A stretch of 64,000 nt of DNA, from assembly GCF_022919215.1 (NCBI RefSeq), contig NZ_CP095046.1, forward strand, positions 4,454,501 through 4,518,500, read 5' to 3'. Below are positions 10,439 through 19,388 of the stretch, one piece after another (positions within the stretch are counted from its first letter, which is position 1; the number at the start of each line of letters is the position of its first letter). Below the pieces are notes generated by a model, which searched no databases, had not been told where the DNA came from, and saw only the letters and a list, made by a program, of their open reading frames with translations. The DNA is from Hymenobacter cellulosilyticus. GTDB lineage: Bacteria > Bacteroidota > Bacteroidia > Cytophagales > Hymenobacteraceae. The position numbers and the translations under genes were made by a program.

Positions 10439-11265
10439 TTAGCGCAGTTGGTCGAGGGCTACGGCGTCCATGTCGGTGTACTCGCGGTTTTCGCCGGCCA
10501 TACCCCAGATGAAAGCGTAGTTGCTGGAGCCGCAGCCAGTATGAATAGACCACGGCGGCGACAGAATGGCCTGCTCGTTGCTCACCCACAGCGGGCGGGT
10601 TTCGGTGGGCTCCCCCATCATGTGCAGCACGCGCTGGCCGGGCATGTTGAAATAGAGGTAGGCCTCCATGCGCCGGTCGTGGGTGTGCGAGGGCATCGTG
10701 TTCCACACCGAGCCGGTTTTGAGCTGGGTGAGGCCCATGACCAGCTGGCAGCTCTGAATGCCTTCGGAGTAGATGTACTTGTAAATCGTGCGCTGATTAG
10801 CCGTTTCCACCGCGCCCATTTCCACCGGCGTCGCGTCGGCCTGGGTTTTGAGCGTGGTCGGGTGCTGGGCGTGAGCCGGGGCCGACAGCAGGTAATAGCG
10901 GGCCGGCTCATCGGCCGAAGAGCTCAGAAACTGCACGTCCTGGCTGCCCTTGCCCACGTAGAGGCAGTCTTGGTTGCCCAGCTCGTAGGTTGTGCCGTCT
11001 ACCGTTACCTGGCCGGCGCCGCCCACGTTGAGGATGCCCAGCTCCCGGCGCTCTAGGAAGTAGTCAGCCTTCAGGTTGGGCGGGCAGGGCAAGGCCAGGG
11101 GCTTGTCGGTTGGCACGGCGCCGCCCACAATCATCCGGTCGTAGTGGGTATAGACCAGGGTAATATCGTCGGCCACAAACAGGCGCTCAATCAGGAAATG
11201 CTCCCGCAGTTCGGTGGTGTTCATGCCCGCAGTTTCGCGGGGCTGACGGCATAGCGTTGGGTCAT
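10439..11265 (-). CDS. kduI: 5-keto-4-deoxyuronate isomerase (frameshift near N-terminus)
   Basis: A cupin-type, zinc-dependent isomerase of about 275 aa that converts 5-keto-4-deoxyuronate to 2,5-diketo-3-deoxygluconate. The metal site is seen in MPSHTHDRRMEAYLYF. The main frame alone would begin at the ATG at 11224 (MNTTELREHFL), but the sequence just upstream in the next frame, starting with the ATG at 11265, reads MTQRYAVSP. One added C near 11245 joins the two into MTQRYAVSPRETAGMNTTEL, the usual family N-terminus. It lies between kduD and kdgF. Confidence 0.9.
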
Positions 11266-11371
11266 CGGGGAAGTAGTGAAAGGTGAGATGATGAAATTGT
11301 GAGTTGATTGAGGTAGCGAAGTAGGAGTAGTTGAACGAAAAACTCACCATTTCACCACTTCACAATTTCAC

Positions 11372-12142
11372 CTAGCGGCCCATCCAGCCGCCGTCGACGG
11401 TAAGGATGGTGCCGTGGATGTAGTCGGCGGCCGGGGAAGCCAGGAAAACCGTGGGCCCTTTAAAGTCGTCGGGCGTGCCCCAGCGGCCGGCCGGAATGCG
11501 GGCCAGAATGCTCTGGCTGCGGTCCGGGTCGTTGCGCAGGGCCTCGGTGTTGTCGGTGGCAATGTAGCCGGGGGCAATGGCGTTGACGTTGACGCCGCGG
11601 CCGGCCCACTCGTTGGCCAGGGCCTTTACCAGGCTGCCGATGGCGCCCTTGCTGGCCGCGTAGCCCGGCACGTTGATACCACCCTGGAAAGTCAAGAGCG
11701 AGGCCGTGAAGATGATTTTGCCCGAGCCCTGCTCCAGCATGCGCTTGCCAATGGCGCGGGCCAGGCGGAAGGGCGCGTCCAGATTAATATGGAGTACCTC
11801 GTCCCACAGCTCATCCGAGTGCTCGGTGGCCGGGGCGCGCTTGATGGTGCCGGCGTTGTTGATCAGGATATCGATGCGGGGAAAATCCTGCTGCACCTTG
11901 TCAATAAAGGCATCCACTGCGGCGCGGTTGCTGAAGTCGGCCTGGTAGGCGTGGAAGTTGCGGCCCAGGGCCTGCACCTGCTGCTCGGTTTCGGATCCGC
12001 TCAACGCCAGCGTGGCCGACACGCCGATGATGTCGGCGCCGGCTTCGGCCAGGCCCAGGGCCATAGCCTGCCCGATACCCCGATTACAGCCCGTGACAAT
12101 GGCAAGTTTACCGGCAAGGCTGAAGGAAGGGGCAGTACTCAT
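11372..12142 (-). CDS. kduD: 2-deoxy-D-gluconate 3-dehydrogenase / DKII reductase
   Basis: A short-chain dehydrogenase of 256 aa that reduces 2,5-diketo-3-deoxygluconate to 2-keto-3-deoxygluconate, joining the unsaturated-uronate branch to KdgK. The nucleotide-binding glycine motif TGCNRGIGQAMA is at about residues 18-29, the catalytic serine lies in FTASLLTFQGG, and the active-site pair in YAASKGAIGSL. It is the first gene of the minus-strand operon; an operator-like element lies about 130 bases upstream at 12272-12295, shared with the divergent lacI-type gene. The frame is intact. Confidence 0.92.
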   Translation of the reverse strand: MSTAPSFSLAGKLAIVTGCNRGIGQAMALGLAEAGADIIGVSATLALSGSETEQQVQALGRNFHAYQADFSNRAAVDAFIDKVQQDFPRIDILINNAGTIKRAPATEHSDELWDEVLHINLDAPFRLARAIGKRMLEQGSGKIIFTASLLTFQGGINVPGYAASKGAIGSLVKALANEWAGRGVNVNAIAPGYIATDNTEALRNDPDRSQSILARIPAGRWGTPDDFKGPTVFLASPAADYIHGTILTVDGGWMGR

Positions 12143-12271
12143 AGGGCGAAGGTAGTTTCGTAACTTTTTAAGGAATGACTTCCGGTTTTGGGCACTATCT
12201 GCCCAGAAACCGGTTTGATAAGTTTACACGACTGCACAGGCAAAAGGAAGAATAGCACAATGTTTATTTGT

Positions 12272-12295
12272 GCAAACGTTATCGGGAACGTTGCC
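12272..12295 (+). promoter_or_regulatory. LacI-type operator, copy 1 (kduD/lacI divergent region)
   Basis: Two AACGTT hexamers flank the six-base spacer ATCGGG, preceded by GCA and followed by GCC. Read toward kduD, the site is followed by TTTGCACAAATAAA. The same 18-base core occurs three more times in the window, always before pectin genes. The spacer centre is close to CCGG, so the whole core is nearly palindromic, as expected for a LacI-family dimer. It sits in the 278-base region between kduD and the regulator, so it could control both. Confidence 0.75.
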
Positions 12296-12420
12296 GATAG
12301 CGCTTTTTGCGTAGGGTCAAAACCGGGATGAAGAGAAATTCGGAATAGAACTCTACTTTAGGCCCCGAAACGGCCTGCTTTCCCGCCTTTCAACCAATTG
12401 CACTTTAACAAGCCCACCAC

Positions 12421-13443
12421 TTGGATAACGTTACCATAAAGGATATTGCCAAGGCCCTGAACCTGTCCACCTCCACAGTGTCGCGGGCCCTGCGCGGGAG
12501 CTACGAGATTAACGCTGAGACCAAACGGCTGGTCATGGAATACGCCGAGCGGCTCAACTACCGGCCCAACCCGATTGCGCTCAGCTTAAAGGAAAACCGC
12601 AGCCGCGCCATCGGCGTCATCGTTCCGCAGATTGCCAACTACTTCTTCTCCCAGGCCATCAACGGCATTGAGGCCATTGCCTACAACCGCGGCTACCACG
12701 TTATCATCTTCCAGACCCACGAGTCCTACGAGCGGGAAGTGGTCAACATGCAGCAGGCCGTGTCGCGGCGGGTGGATGGGCTGCTAATTTCACTTTCCAG
12801 CGAAACCTCCGACGTGACCCACCTGCGCGAGCTGCAGGACCAGGGCATGCCGGTGGTGTTGTTCGACCGGGTTTCCTCGGAGCTGAACGCTACCCAGGTC
12901 GTGGCTGACAATTTTAAGGGGGCTTTCGAAGCCACCGAGCACCTGATCTGGTCGGGCCGGCGGCGCATTGCCCACCTGACTATTCCGCCATTTTTGTCCA
13001 TCACCCAGGAGCGCCTGGCCGGCTACCGCGCCGCCCTGGAAAAGCACGGCATTCCCTACGACGAAAACCTGATTCGCTACGGCACCTTCGGGCCCGATGA
13101 GGTAGGCCCCATGGTGGATGAGCTGCTGGCCCTGGACCCGCGCCCCGATGCCTTCTTTACGGCCAGCGACCGGCTCGCGGCCGGCTGCCTGGGGGCCTTG
13201 CAGAAGCGTAAACTGCGCATTCCCGAGGATGTGGCCCTGATTGGCTTTACCAACATGAACGTGGCCGAGCTGCTTTCGCCCGCCATGAGCACGGTGGTAC
13301 AGCCCGCCCAGGAAATCGGACAGGTGGCCGTAGAGCGCCTTATCGAGCTGATTGAGCGCAAGCAGAAAGCCGCCCCGCCAAGCGTCATCAAAATCCCGAC
13401 GACCCTTATTGCCCGGGAGTCGACCCGCACGGTGGTAGGCTAG
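12421..13443 (+). CDS. LacI-family transcriptional regulator of the pectin locus
   Basis: A DNA-binding regulator of 340 aa. The first about 50 residues are the LacI helix-turn-helix (VTIKDIAKALNLSTSTVSRA) and the hinge helix region with RPNPIALSLKENRS. A periplasmic-binding-protein-like effector domain fills the rest (IGVIVPQIANYFFSQAINGI; DGLLISLSSETS; ALIGFTNMNVAELL). The start is TTG at 12421, since no ATG lies near the helix-turn-helix. It is divergent from the kduD operon and is the best candidate to bind the four operator-like sites. The effector is likely a pathway intermediate such as a ketodeoxy sugar acid or galacturonate, by inference only. Confidence 0.9.
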   Translation: MDNVTIKDIAKALNLSTSTVSRALRGSYEINAETKRLVMEYAERLNYRPNPIALSLKENRSRAIGVIVPQIANYFFSQAINGIEAIAYNRGYHVIIFQTHESYEREVVNMQQAVSRRVDGLLISLSSETSDVTHLRELQDQGMPVVLFDRVSSELNATQVVADNFKGAFEATEHLIWSGRRRIAHLTIPPFLSITQERLAGYRAALEKHGIPYDENLIRYGTFGPDEVGPMVDELLALDPRPDAFFTASDRLAAGCLGALQKRKLRIPEDVALIGFTNMNVAELLSPAMSTVVQPAQEIGQVAVERLIELIERKQKAAPPSVIKIPTTLIARESTRTVVG

Positions 13444-13476
13444 GCAACGAGTTCCTTGCTACTGGCACCAGCTTGT

Positions 13477-13515
13477 AAAAGCGGCGCTCCGGCTTGACCG
13501 GGGCGCCGCTTTTTG
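13477..13515 (+). terminator. Rho-independent terminator after the LacI-type gene
   Basis: A G+C-rich stem (AAGCGGCGCTCCGG pairing imperfectly with CCGGGGCGCCGCTT) is followed by TTTTTGG. It lies 33 bases after the regulator stop and separates it from the downstream pectate lyase gene. Confidence 0.8.
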
Positions 13516-13561
13516 GTTTGGGTTATTACACGGATAGGCACCGAAGCAAGCCCTTGGTTCC

Positions 13562-13585
13562 GAGAACGTTCCCGGCAACGTTTGC
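13562..13585 (-). promoter_or_regulatory. LacI-type operator, copy 2 (upstream of secreted pectate lyase)
   Basis: On the minus strand it reads GCA, AACGTT, GCCGGG, AACGTT, CTC. Read toward the pectate lyase gene it is followed by TTTGCGCAAATAAA, like copies 1 and 3. It ends 85 bases before the lyase ATG at 13671. This is the only copy on the opposite strand, and its target gene is also on the opposite strand, so its orientation relative to the target is kept. Confidence 0.75.
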
Positions 13586-13670
13586 GCAAATAAAGACCGG
13601 AATTGTACCACGCCGAACAGGGAATTTAAAGTAGACTACTGCTCCTACTTTCCACCCAACTCTGTTCCGT

Positions 13671-15379
13671 ATGCGCAAAACTTGTACAATCCAGCCTGTT
13701 TCATCCTTTACCGCCGCGCTGGCCGCCGTGTTACTAACGGCCTCGGCTAGCCACGCCCAGCAGCTGCCTGCTTTCCCAGGGGCCGAGGGCTTCGGCCAAA
13801 ACGCCACCGGTGGCCGGGCGGGCAGGTAGTAGAAGTCACCAACCTGAACGACTCGGGGCCGGGCAGCTTCCGGCAGGCCTTCAATGAGTTTCCGGGTCAG
13901 CCTATTACCATCGTATTCCGGGTAGGCGGCATTATTGAGCTCAACACGCCCCTACGCCCGTCGCGCTCCAACGTGACCATTGCGGGCCAGACGGCGCCCG
14001 GCGACGGAATCTGCCTGAAAAAGCACACGTTCAAGCTGTTTGGCAACAACATCATCGTGCGCTACCTCCGCTCCCGCCCGGCGACGTGTCGGGCTCCAAC
14101 TCCCCGGCCGTGTACGGCATCAACATGGAGAACTGCAAGAACTTCATCGTGGACCACTGCTCCTTTAGCTGGGCCATTGAGGAAGTTGCCACGTTTTACG
14201 ACAACAAGAACTCCACGGTGCAGTGGTGCCTGCTGAGCGAGAGCTTGAACTCATCCTTCAACGGCAAGGGCGACCATGGCTACGCCGGGGTATGGGGCGG
14301 GCAGTACGCCTCCTACCACCACAACCTCATTGCCCACCACCACAGCCGGGCCATCCGCTTCAACGGAGCCCGGGCCCACGACACCACCGCCGTGGTGGAT
14401 TACCGCAACAACGTTATCTACAACTGGGGCAACAGCAACGCGGCCTACGGCAACGAAATTGAAATAAAGGGCGGCTCGGGCCAGCTGAATCTGGTAAACA
14501 ACTACTACAAAGCCGGGCCCGCCACCCGGCCAACCGGGCAGCCAACATCTTTGAAATAACGGAAGCCTACAACGCCGCCACGCCCAACAAGCCCGTGGCC
14601 ACCGTGTACGCCAACGGCAACCACGTAACGGCCAACGCCGCCGTCACGGCCGACAACTGGGCCGGCGGGCTGCGGGTTAAATATTACCCGGCCACGGCCC
14701 TGAGTCAGTTCCGGCAGGCAGCGCCAACTACCAACCTAGCCCCCATCACGACTCAAACGGCCACCGATGCCTACGCCTCGGTATTGGCCGGGGCTGGCGC
14801 CACGCTGCCCCGCCGCGACGCGGTAGACAGCCGGGTGGTGCAGGAAACGGCCACCGGCACTGTGAGTGGCGGCAGCCCCGACGGCAGTGCTACCTACGGC
14901 CCAAACCAGGGCATTATCGACTCGCAGAGCGCTGTGGGCGGCTGGCCCGTATACACTGCTGCCCCGCGCCCACCGACACCGACCACGACGGTATGCCCGA
15001 CGCCTGGGAAACGGCCCGCGGCCTGAACCCCAACGACGCTTCGGACCGCAATACGCTGGCCAGCAGCGGCTATACCATGCTCGAAACCTACATTAATGGC
15101 ATAACTGCTACCGTAACGGCCACGTCGTCGGCAGCTGGCCTGCAGCTGGGCGTGTATCCCAACCCGGCGCAGGACCAGTTGCTTATTGTGCACCCAGTCG
15201 CCAGCCGCACGGCCGTAGTGGAGGTCTACAACTTTGCCGGGCAGCGCGTGGCGGCCTTTGCCAGCCCCGCCGGGCAGCAGCAAACGTTGCTTTCCCTACG
15301 CCAGCTGGCCGGCGGCAACTACCTCGTGCGCTATACCGATGGCCAACAGCAGCTTACCGCCAAAATTATCAAGCTATAG
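13671..15379 (+). CDS. Secreted PL1-like pectate lyase with T9SS sorting domain (four frameshifts)
   Basis: About 570 aa when repaired. A signal peptide ending in ASASHAQ precedes the mature start LPAFPGAEGFGQNATGGRGG, typical of Bacteroidetes pectate lyases. The right-handed beta-helix follows with VTIAGQTAPGDGICLKKH and DHCSFSW. Near the C-terminus are a DTDHDGMPDAWE calcium-type motif and a T9SS sorting domain (LGVYPNPAQDQLLIVHP ... YLVRYTDGQQ). Four single-base losses near 13818, 14080, 14540 and 14960 break it; each is restored by one G or C, and the total becomes a multiple of three. It should be exported, secreted by T9SS, and cleave polygalacturonate by beta-elimination. An operator-like site lies 85 bases upstream. 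Confidence 0.85.
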
Positions 15380-15391
15380 TTGGCCCTCAGC

Positions 15392-15447
15392 CTGCCCAGA
15401 GACACAAAACGCCCGGAGCTATCCGGGCGTTTTGTGTCTCTGGGCAG
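15392..15447. terminator. Bidirectional terminator between convergent genes
   Basis: A perfect 26-base inverted repeat beginning CTGCCCAGAGACACAAAACG, with loop GCTA. It lies between the stop of the pectate lyase (+) and the stop of the MFS gene (-), so it can end both transcripts. T-rich parts lie inside the stem rather than after it. Confidence 0.75.
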
Positions 15448-15451
15448 CAGG

Positions 15452-16639
15452 CTACTCGTCCAGCCGGGAAACCAGCAGCACTACCACAATGCCCAGCGTG
15501 GCCATCAGGGCAAACGACCAGCGCAGGTCGGCCGCGGAAGCAATGAAGCCTACCAGCGGCGGCACAATCAAAAAGCCAATGTAGCCCACCGTGGACACGC
15601 CCGCAATGGCCGCCCCAGAGCTGAGCGTAGTGGAGCGGCCCACCATGCTGAACACCATCGGCACCACGCACGACACGCCCAGCCCCACCAGGGCAAAGCC
15701 CAGGGCGGCCGTAAGCGGCAACGGCAGCAGGGCCGCCAACACCAGGCCCGAGGTCATCAGCAGACCGCTCAGGCGCAGCAGAGGCTTTACGCCGTAGCGG
15801 TTCACGAGCCAGTCGCCGAGGAAGCGGCCGGTGGTCATGGCGACCATGTAGGTGGCAAAGCCCGCCGCCACCCAGTTTTTGGGCGCGTGCACGGCCTTGT
15901 CGAAATACACCCCGCTCCAGTCATACATCGTGCCCTCGCAGGCCATGGAGGCAAAGCAGATCAGGCCAAACTTGAGCAGGTGCTTGTCGGGCAGGGCAAA
16001 GCGCGGCTTGGAGGGCTGCCCCTCGGCCGGCGGGGCCGGTGGCAGGTCCAGGCTGCGCGGAAAGAAGGCAAACGCCAGCCCCGTGAGTACCAGGCCCACG
16101 GCCACGAAATGGTAGCCCGGCGCAATGTTCAAACTGATTAGCCCCGCTCCTACCGCGGCAGCCGCGAAGCCCGCCACGCTCCACACGCCGTGAAAAGTAG
16201 CAATAATGGAGCGGCTGTACAGGGCCTGCACGCCCACCGACTGCGCGTTCATGGAGATGTTGAGCAGGTTGCGGGAGCAGCCAAAGAAAAACAGCAGTAC
16301 CACCAGCTGCCAGGTGTAAGCGGCAAAGCCCAGCAAGCCCAGCGCCGCGTTGTAGAGCACGGCCCCAATGAGCATGATTTGCCGGCTACTGAAGCGCTGC
16401 AGCAGGTAGCCCGTCACGGGCAGGGTGAGCAGCAGACCGGTGGGCAATGCCAGCAGCACCCCACCTAGCTCGGCTTCATCGAGGCCCAGGTATTGCTGAA
16501 TGGTGGGAATTCGGGAAGCCCAGGTAGCATAGCCAAAGCCCGAAGCCAGAAAGAACACGGCAATAGCCAGGCGCGCCGAGGCCGGGCTCGACGCCGCTGC
16601 CGCTTCGGCGGGCGGAGCTATTTTTTGCGAAACACTCAT
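15452..16639 (-). CDS. MFS transporter (YbjJ/fucose-permease-like)
   Basis: A 395 aa integral membrane protein with about 12 hydrophobic segments. The N-terminal part reads FFLASGFGYATWASRIPTIQ, seen in the YbjJ/FucP-like MFS branch, and SRQIMLIGAVLYN lies in the loop after segment 2. Segment pairs and length fit a sugar or drug permease. It lies between pectin genes but has no copy of the operator-like sequence upstream, so its membership of the regulon is uncertain. A role in sugar or sugar-acid transport is possible by location only. The frame is intact. Confidence 0.75.
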   Translation of the reverse strand: MSVSQKIAPPAEAAAASSPASARLAIAVFFLASGFGYATWASRIPTIQQYLGLDEAELGGVLLALPTGLLLTLPVTGYLLQRFSSRQIMLIGAVLYNAALGLLGFAAYTWQLVVLLFFFGCSRNLLNISMNAQSVGVQALYSRSIIATFHGVWSVAGFAAAAVGAGLISLNIAPGYHFVAVGLVLTGLAFAFFPRSLDLPPAPPAEGQPSKPRFALPDKHLLKFGLICFASMACEGTMYDWSGVYFDKAVHAPKNWVAAGFATYMVAMTTGRFLGDWLVNRYGVKPLLRLSGLLMTSGLVLAALLPLPLTAALGFALVGLGVSCVVPMVFSMVGRSTTLSSGAAIAGVSTVGYIGFLIVPPLVGFIASAADLRWSFALMATLGIVVVLLVSRLDE

Positions 16640-16743
16640 ACTCGAAACTTCTGCACACTTCCCACCGGGTGGGCTCCGGAGTCAGGGCATACCAGCTCAG
16701 GTTTTGCACCAACCCAATGACCATAAGACCTATACAAACAAAA

Positions 16744-16769
16744 CGACGCCCGGCATACACCGGGCGTCG
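16744..16769 (-). terminator. Terminator after the T9SS protein gene
   Basis: Stem CGACGCCCGG / CCGGGCGTCG with a six-base loop, followed on the minus strand by TTTTGTTTG. It lies 30 bases past the stop of the gene at 16799-17815. Confidence 0.8.
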
Positions 16770-16798
16770 CTCATTAAACGGCTATAATTGAGAGGCAG

Positions 16799-17815
16799 TT
16801 ACTGCTTCACAACTTTGGACGTGATGCGCTGCTGACCGTCGTTGTACTCTACCATGTAGATACCGGCCGTCAGGGCCGACAGGCGCACTTCCGTAGCCGT
16901 CGAGTTGGGCTGGGCGGCCAACGTGGCTACTTTCTGGCCGTTCGAGGCATATACGGCTACCGTGGCGCCTTTTACAGCGGCGGGGTGAGCCACGGCCAGG
17001 AAGTCCTGGGCGGGATTGGGGTACACGTTCAGGCTCTGCTTAGCCACGGCTTGCTTGCTGGCTAGGGTTACGGCCTGCTTGCTCTTCAGCGTCACGTTTT
17101 TCAGCAATACGTAGCGGCCCACGCTGCTGCTGCCAACACCAAAGTACAGGCGCACCGTCAGGGTCTGGCCGGCGGCTACCGTTAGGCCAGTAGCCTCATT
17201 CAGGGCGAAGCGGAAGTTGCTGGGCACGCCACCCGTCGCGTACTGGGGTAGTACGGCACCCGCAGTAGAAATATTGGCACTCGTACCGTTGCCAAACGAG
17301 CCATTTGCACTCGCAGGCAGCACGCCCGTTGGACCTTTACCACCCGTAATGCTGGTCGAGTCGCTGGTGAAGTTGCTGAACGAATACAGCACCACAATCT
17401 TGCCGGCGGCAGAGCTGGTAACGGCAGCGTCCAGGATCAGGGAGTCGAGGCGGGTAGCAGCCGTGGCAGAAACCTGAAATTGCTCATAGTAGGTACGACG
17501 GGGGTTGGCACCGGGGCCGGGAGGCGTACCTGTGGAGCTCCAGCCACCACCGTTAGACAGTACGGCAAACGCCTGCCCAATACCGGGGGTGTAGGGTGCG
17601 TAGGCAGTAGCATTGGTTGGCACCAAGCCATCAGAAAGCACCAGGCGCTTGAAAGTCGAAGGCGCACCAGTCAGGCCAGCCGAACGCACAGCGGGGTTAT
17701 CCTGGTTGTTAACCTGAAGAGGCCACTGCACAAAACCTTGGGTTTGGGCTGATGCCTGCTCCGCTGTGAACAGAGCAGCGGTGAGAGCAAAACCTGCGAG
17801 TAAATTTTTCTTCAT
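16799..17815 (-). CDS. Secreted T9SS-sorted protein of unknown function, probable pectin regulon member
   Basis: A 338 aa protein with a signal peptide (MKKNLLAGFALTAALFTAEQ, then ASAQ) and a C-terminal T9SS sorting domain (LNVYPNPAQDFLAVAHPAA ... YNDGQQRITSKVVKQ). The middle of about 230 residues is rich in Ser, Thr, Gly and aromatic residues and looks beta-rich; I recognise no catalytic motif. The ATG at 17815 is chosen because it begins the signal peptide. An operator-like site lies 132 bases upstream, in the same relation to the gene as before the pectin enzymes, so a role in pectin binding or degradation is likely. It could be a carbohydrate-binding protein or an unrecognised lyase. The frame is intact. 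Confidence 0.75.
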   Translation of the reverse strand: MKKNLLAGFALTAALFTAEQASAQTQGFVQWPLQVNNQDNPAVRSAGLTGAPSTFKRLVLSDGLVPTNATAYAPYTPGIGQAFAVLSNGGGWSSTGTPPGPGANPRRTYYEQFQVSATAATRLDSLILDAAVTSSAAGKIVVLYSFSNFTSDSTSITGGKGPTGVLPASANGSFGNGTSANISTAGAVLPQYATGGVPSNFRFALNEATGLTVAAGQTLTVRLYFGVGSSSVGRYVLLKNVTLKSKQAVTLASKQAVAKQSLNVYPNPAQDFLAVAHPAAVKGATVAVYASNGQKVATLAAQPNSTATEVRLSALTAGIYMVEYNDGQQRITSKVVKQ

Positions 17816-17947
17816 AACGAAGGAGAACTGTTTGTGGGAATTGTAGAGATAACGCGAGCAGGGCAGCCAAAGCCGCAAGCTGTTCAATGCTCCTCCAATT
17901 TTCACTATTCGCAGCGAAATGGGAAGCGGAAGTCGATTTTAATTTGC

Positions 17948-17971
17948 GCAAACGTTACCGGGAACGTTGCC
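17948..17971 (+). promoter_or_regulatory. LacI-type operator, copy 3 (upstream of T9SS protein)
   Basis: Reads GCA, AACGTT, ACCGGG, AACGTT, GCC on the plus strand. Read toward the gene at 16799-17815 it is followed by TTTGCGCAAATTAAA. Its distance to the start codon (132 bases) is close to that of copy 1 (129 bases). Confidence 0.75.
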
Positions 17972-18056
17972 GGTTCCCAGCTCTCCTTCCCCAATAGGCC
18001 TCAGACCGCGGCCAAGGAAGGGAAAAGTCCGATTTTAAACAGTCCAAATCAGGGCG

Positions 18057-19210
18057 TTACAGCTTGCCGACCCCGGCACCTTGTTGCACAATTTCCCGAA
18101 CCTGAGCTGCTTCGTTCAGCACGGAGGAATACTGGTAGGGCGGCGTAAACGTGCAGGTGCTGGTCGTAGGCTGGGAGCCTTTACTGCCTGAGTACAAGTT
18201 GCCGGCGGCGTCCCACTTGCCGGGCACGCTGCTGTTTTTGGTCGTCAGCGGGTCCTTGGTGTCCTCAAAGTAATTTTGCTCTACCCGCAGGCAGGCATCC
18301 ATGCGGGAGTTGATGCCGGTGCCGTATACGTGCTTGTAGTAGTTGTTGAACACGTGGCCCGTACCGAAGCGGTAGACCGGTACCCGCTCGTGGATGTTGT
18401 TGTAGTAGTTGTGGTGAAACGTGACTTTCCGGTCCCCGGCGTCCTTGTCGGAATTGCCGATCAGGTGAGCCTTGTGGTGGTCGTGAAAGTAATTCCAGGA
18501 AATCGTGATGTAGGCGCTGGCTCCCTTGGCGTCAATCAGGCCGTCGTAGAGGTCCTGGTTGGTTTGGGTGGCCGGGTCCAAGTTGAAGAACTCGCAGTGG
18601 TCAAACCACAGATTCTGGCTCGTGCCCTGAATGGTAACACAGTCCCCGTCGTTGACGGCCACCTGGGCGCGCTTCTCGTCGTTGATTTTGGTGTTGGTCA
18701 CCGTCGACATTGTGAAGCGCAGGTTTTGCACGATAATGTTGCGCTGGTCACTGATGGTCAGCCCCACGCCTTCCAGAAACCCGGTTTTGCCTACGCCCAG
18801 CAGGGTTTTGTTGGAAGCTACCCGCACCGAAGCGCCTTGCGTCCCGCCCGAAATAGTGCCGGCAATGGTGATAATCAGCGGCTCCTTGCTTTTGGCGTAC
18901 TCCGTTAGCTCGGCCAGCGTGGTAGCGGCTACGGTGCGCCCCCGGCCCCACCGGTGGTGCCCCCATTTTCGGCCGCGAAACCCACCAGTCCCAGTGAAGA
19001 GGCAGCACTGGCAGGAGCCGCAGCCACAGGAGTTGCCGCAGGAGCTGGGGACGCCGCTGAAGCACTTGCCGAAGCAGCGGCGGCGAGGGGCTTTTTGGCG
19101 CAGGCCGCCGCGCCCATCAGCAGGCCTAGGGCCACGGTAGGTACTGCAACCAGCAGGCCAGAACGCTTAACAAAAACCGCGACGGTTGGGGTTGGAAAAT
19201 ATTGCTTCAC
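18057..19210 (-). CDS. PL1 pectate lyase lipoprotein (one frameshift)
   Basis: About 384 aa when repaired. The N-terminus is a lipoprotein signal with lipobox-like LMGAAAC, followed by an Ala/Pro/Ser-rich linker. The rest is a PL1 beta-helix: VGLTISDQRNIIVQNLRF, IQGTSQNLWFDHCEFFNLDP, DGLIDAKGASAYITISWNYF, DHHKAHLIGNSDKD and HERVPVYRFGTGHVFNNYY. The last two hold calcium-binding and catalytic Arg residues of the family. One G missing in a run near 18940 splits the linker from the lyase domain. The start is taken as GTG at 19210 (VKQYFPTP); an ATG at 19297 is possible. It follows GH28 and the GH88 gene on the same strand and would act at the cell surface. Confidence 0.82.
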
Positions 19211-19290
19211 AATGGGTGTGCTTAAGAAGGAAAAGGACGGAGTATGCGGTACTACTGCGTGACCAACTCGGTCAGAATTTAAAACGGGAA

Positions 19291-19382
19291 AGCGCAAATC
19301 CTTCGCCGGCGGCCGGGCCCGTTTCCGAAAGTGGAAACGGGCCCGGCTTTCCTCACCACAAGGCCGGCGTTGGATTTGCGCT
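19291..19382. other. Nested intergenic hairpin
   Basis: An outer pair (AGCGCAAATCC at 19291-19301 with GGATTTGCGCT at 19372-19382) encloses a perfect inner stem of 15 pairs (GCCGGGCCCGTTTCC with GGAAACGGGCCCGGC, 19312-19347). It lies between the GH88 stop and the pectate lyase start on the minus strand. No T-run follows on the minus strand, so it may be an mRNA processing or stabilising structure rather than a terminator. Confidence 0.55.
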
Positions 19383-19388
19383 CTGCGC

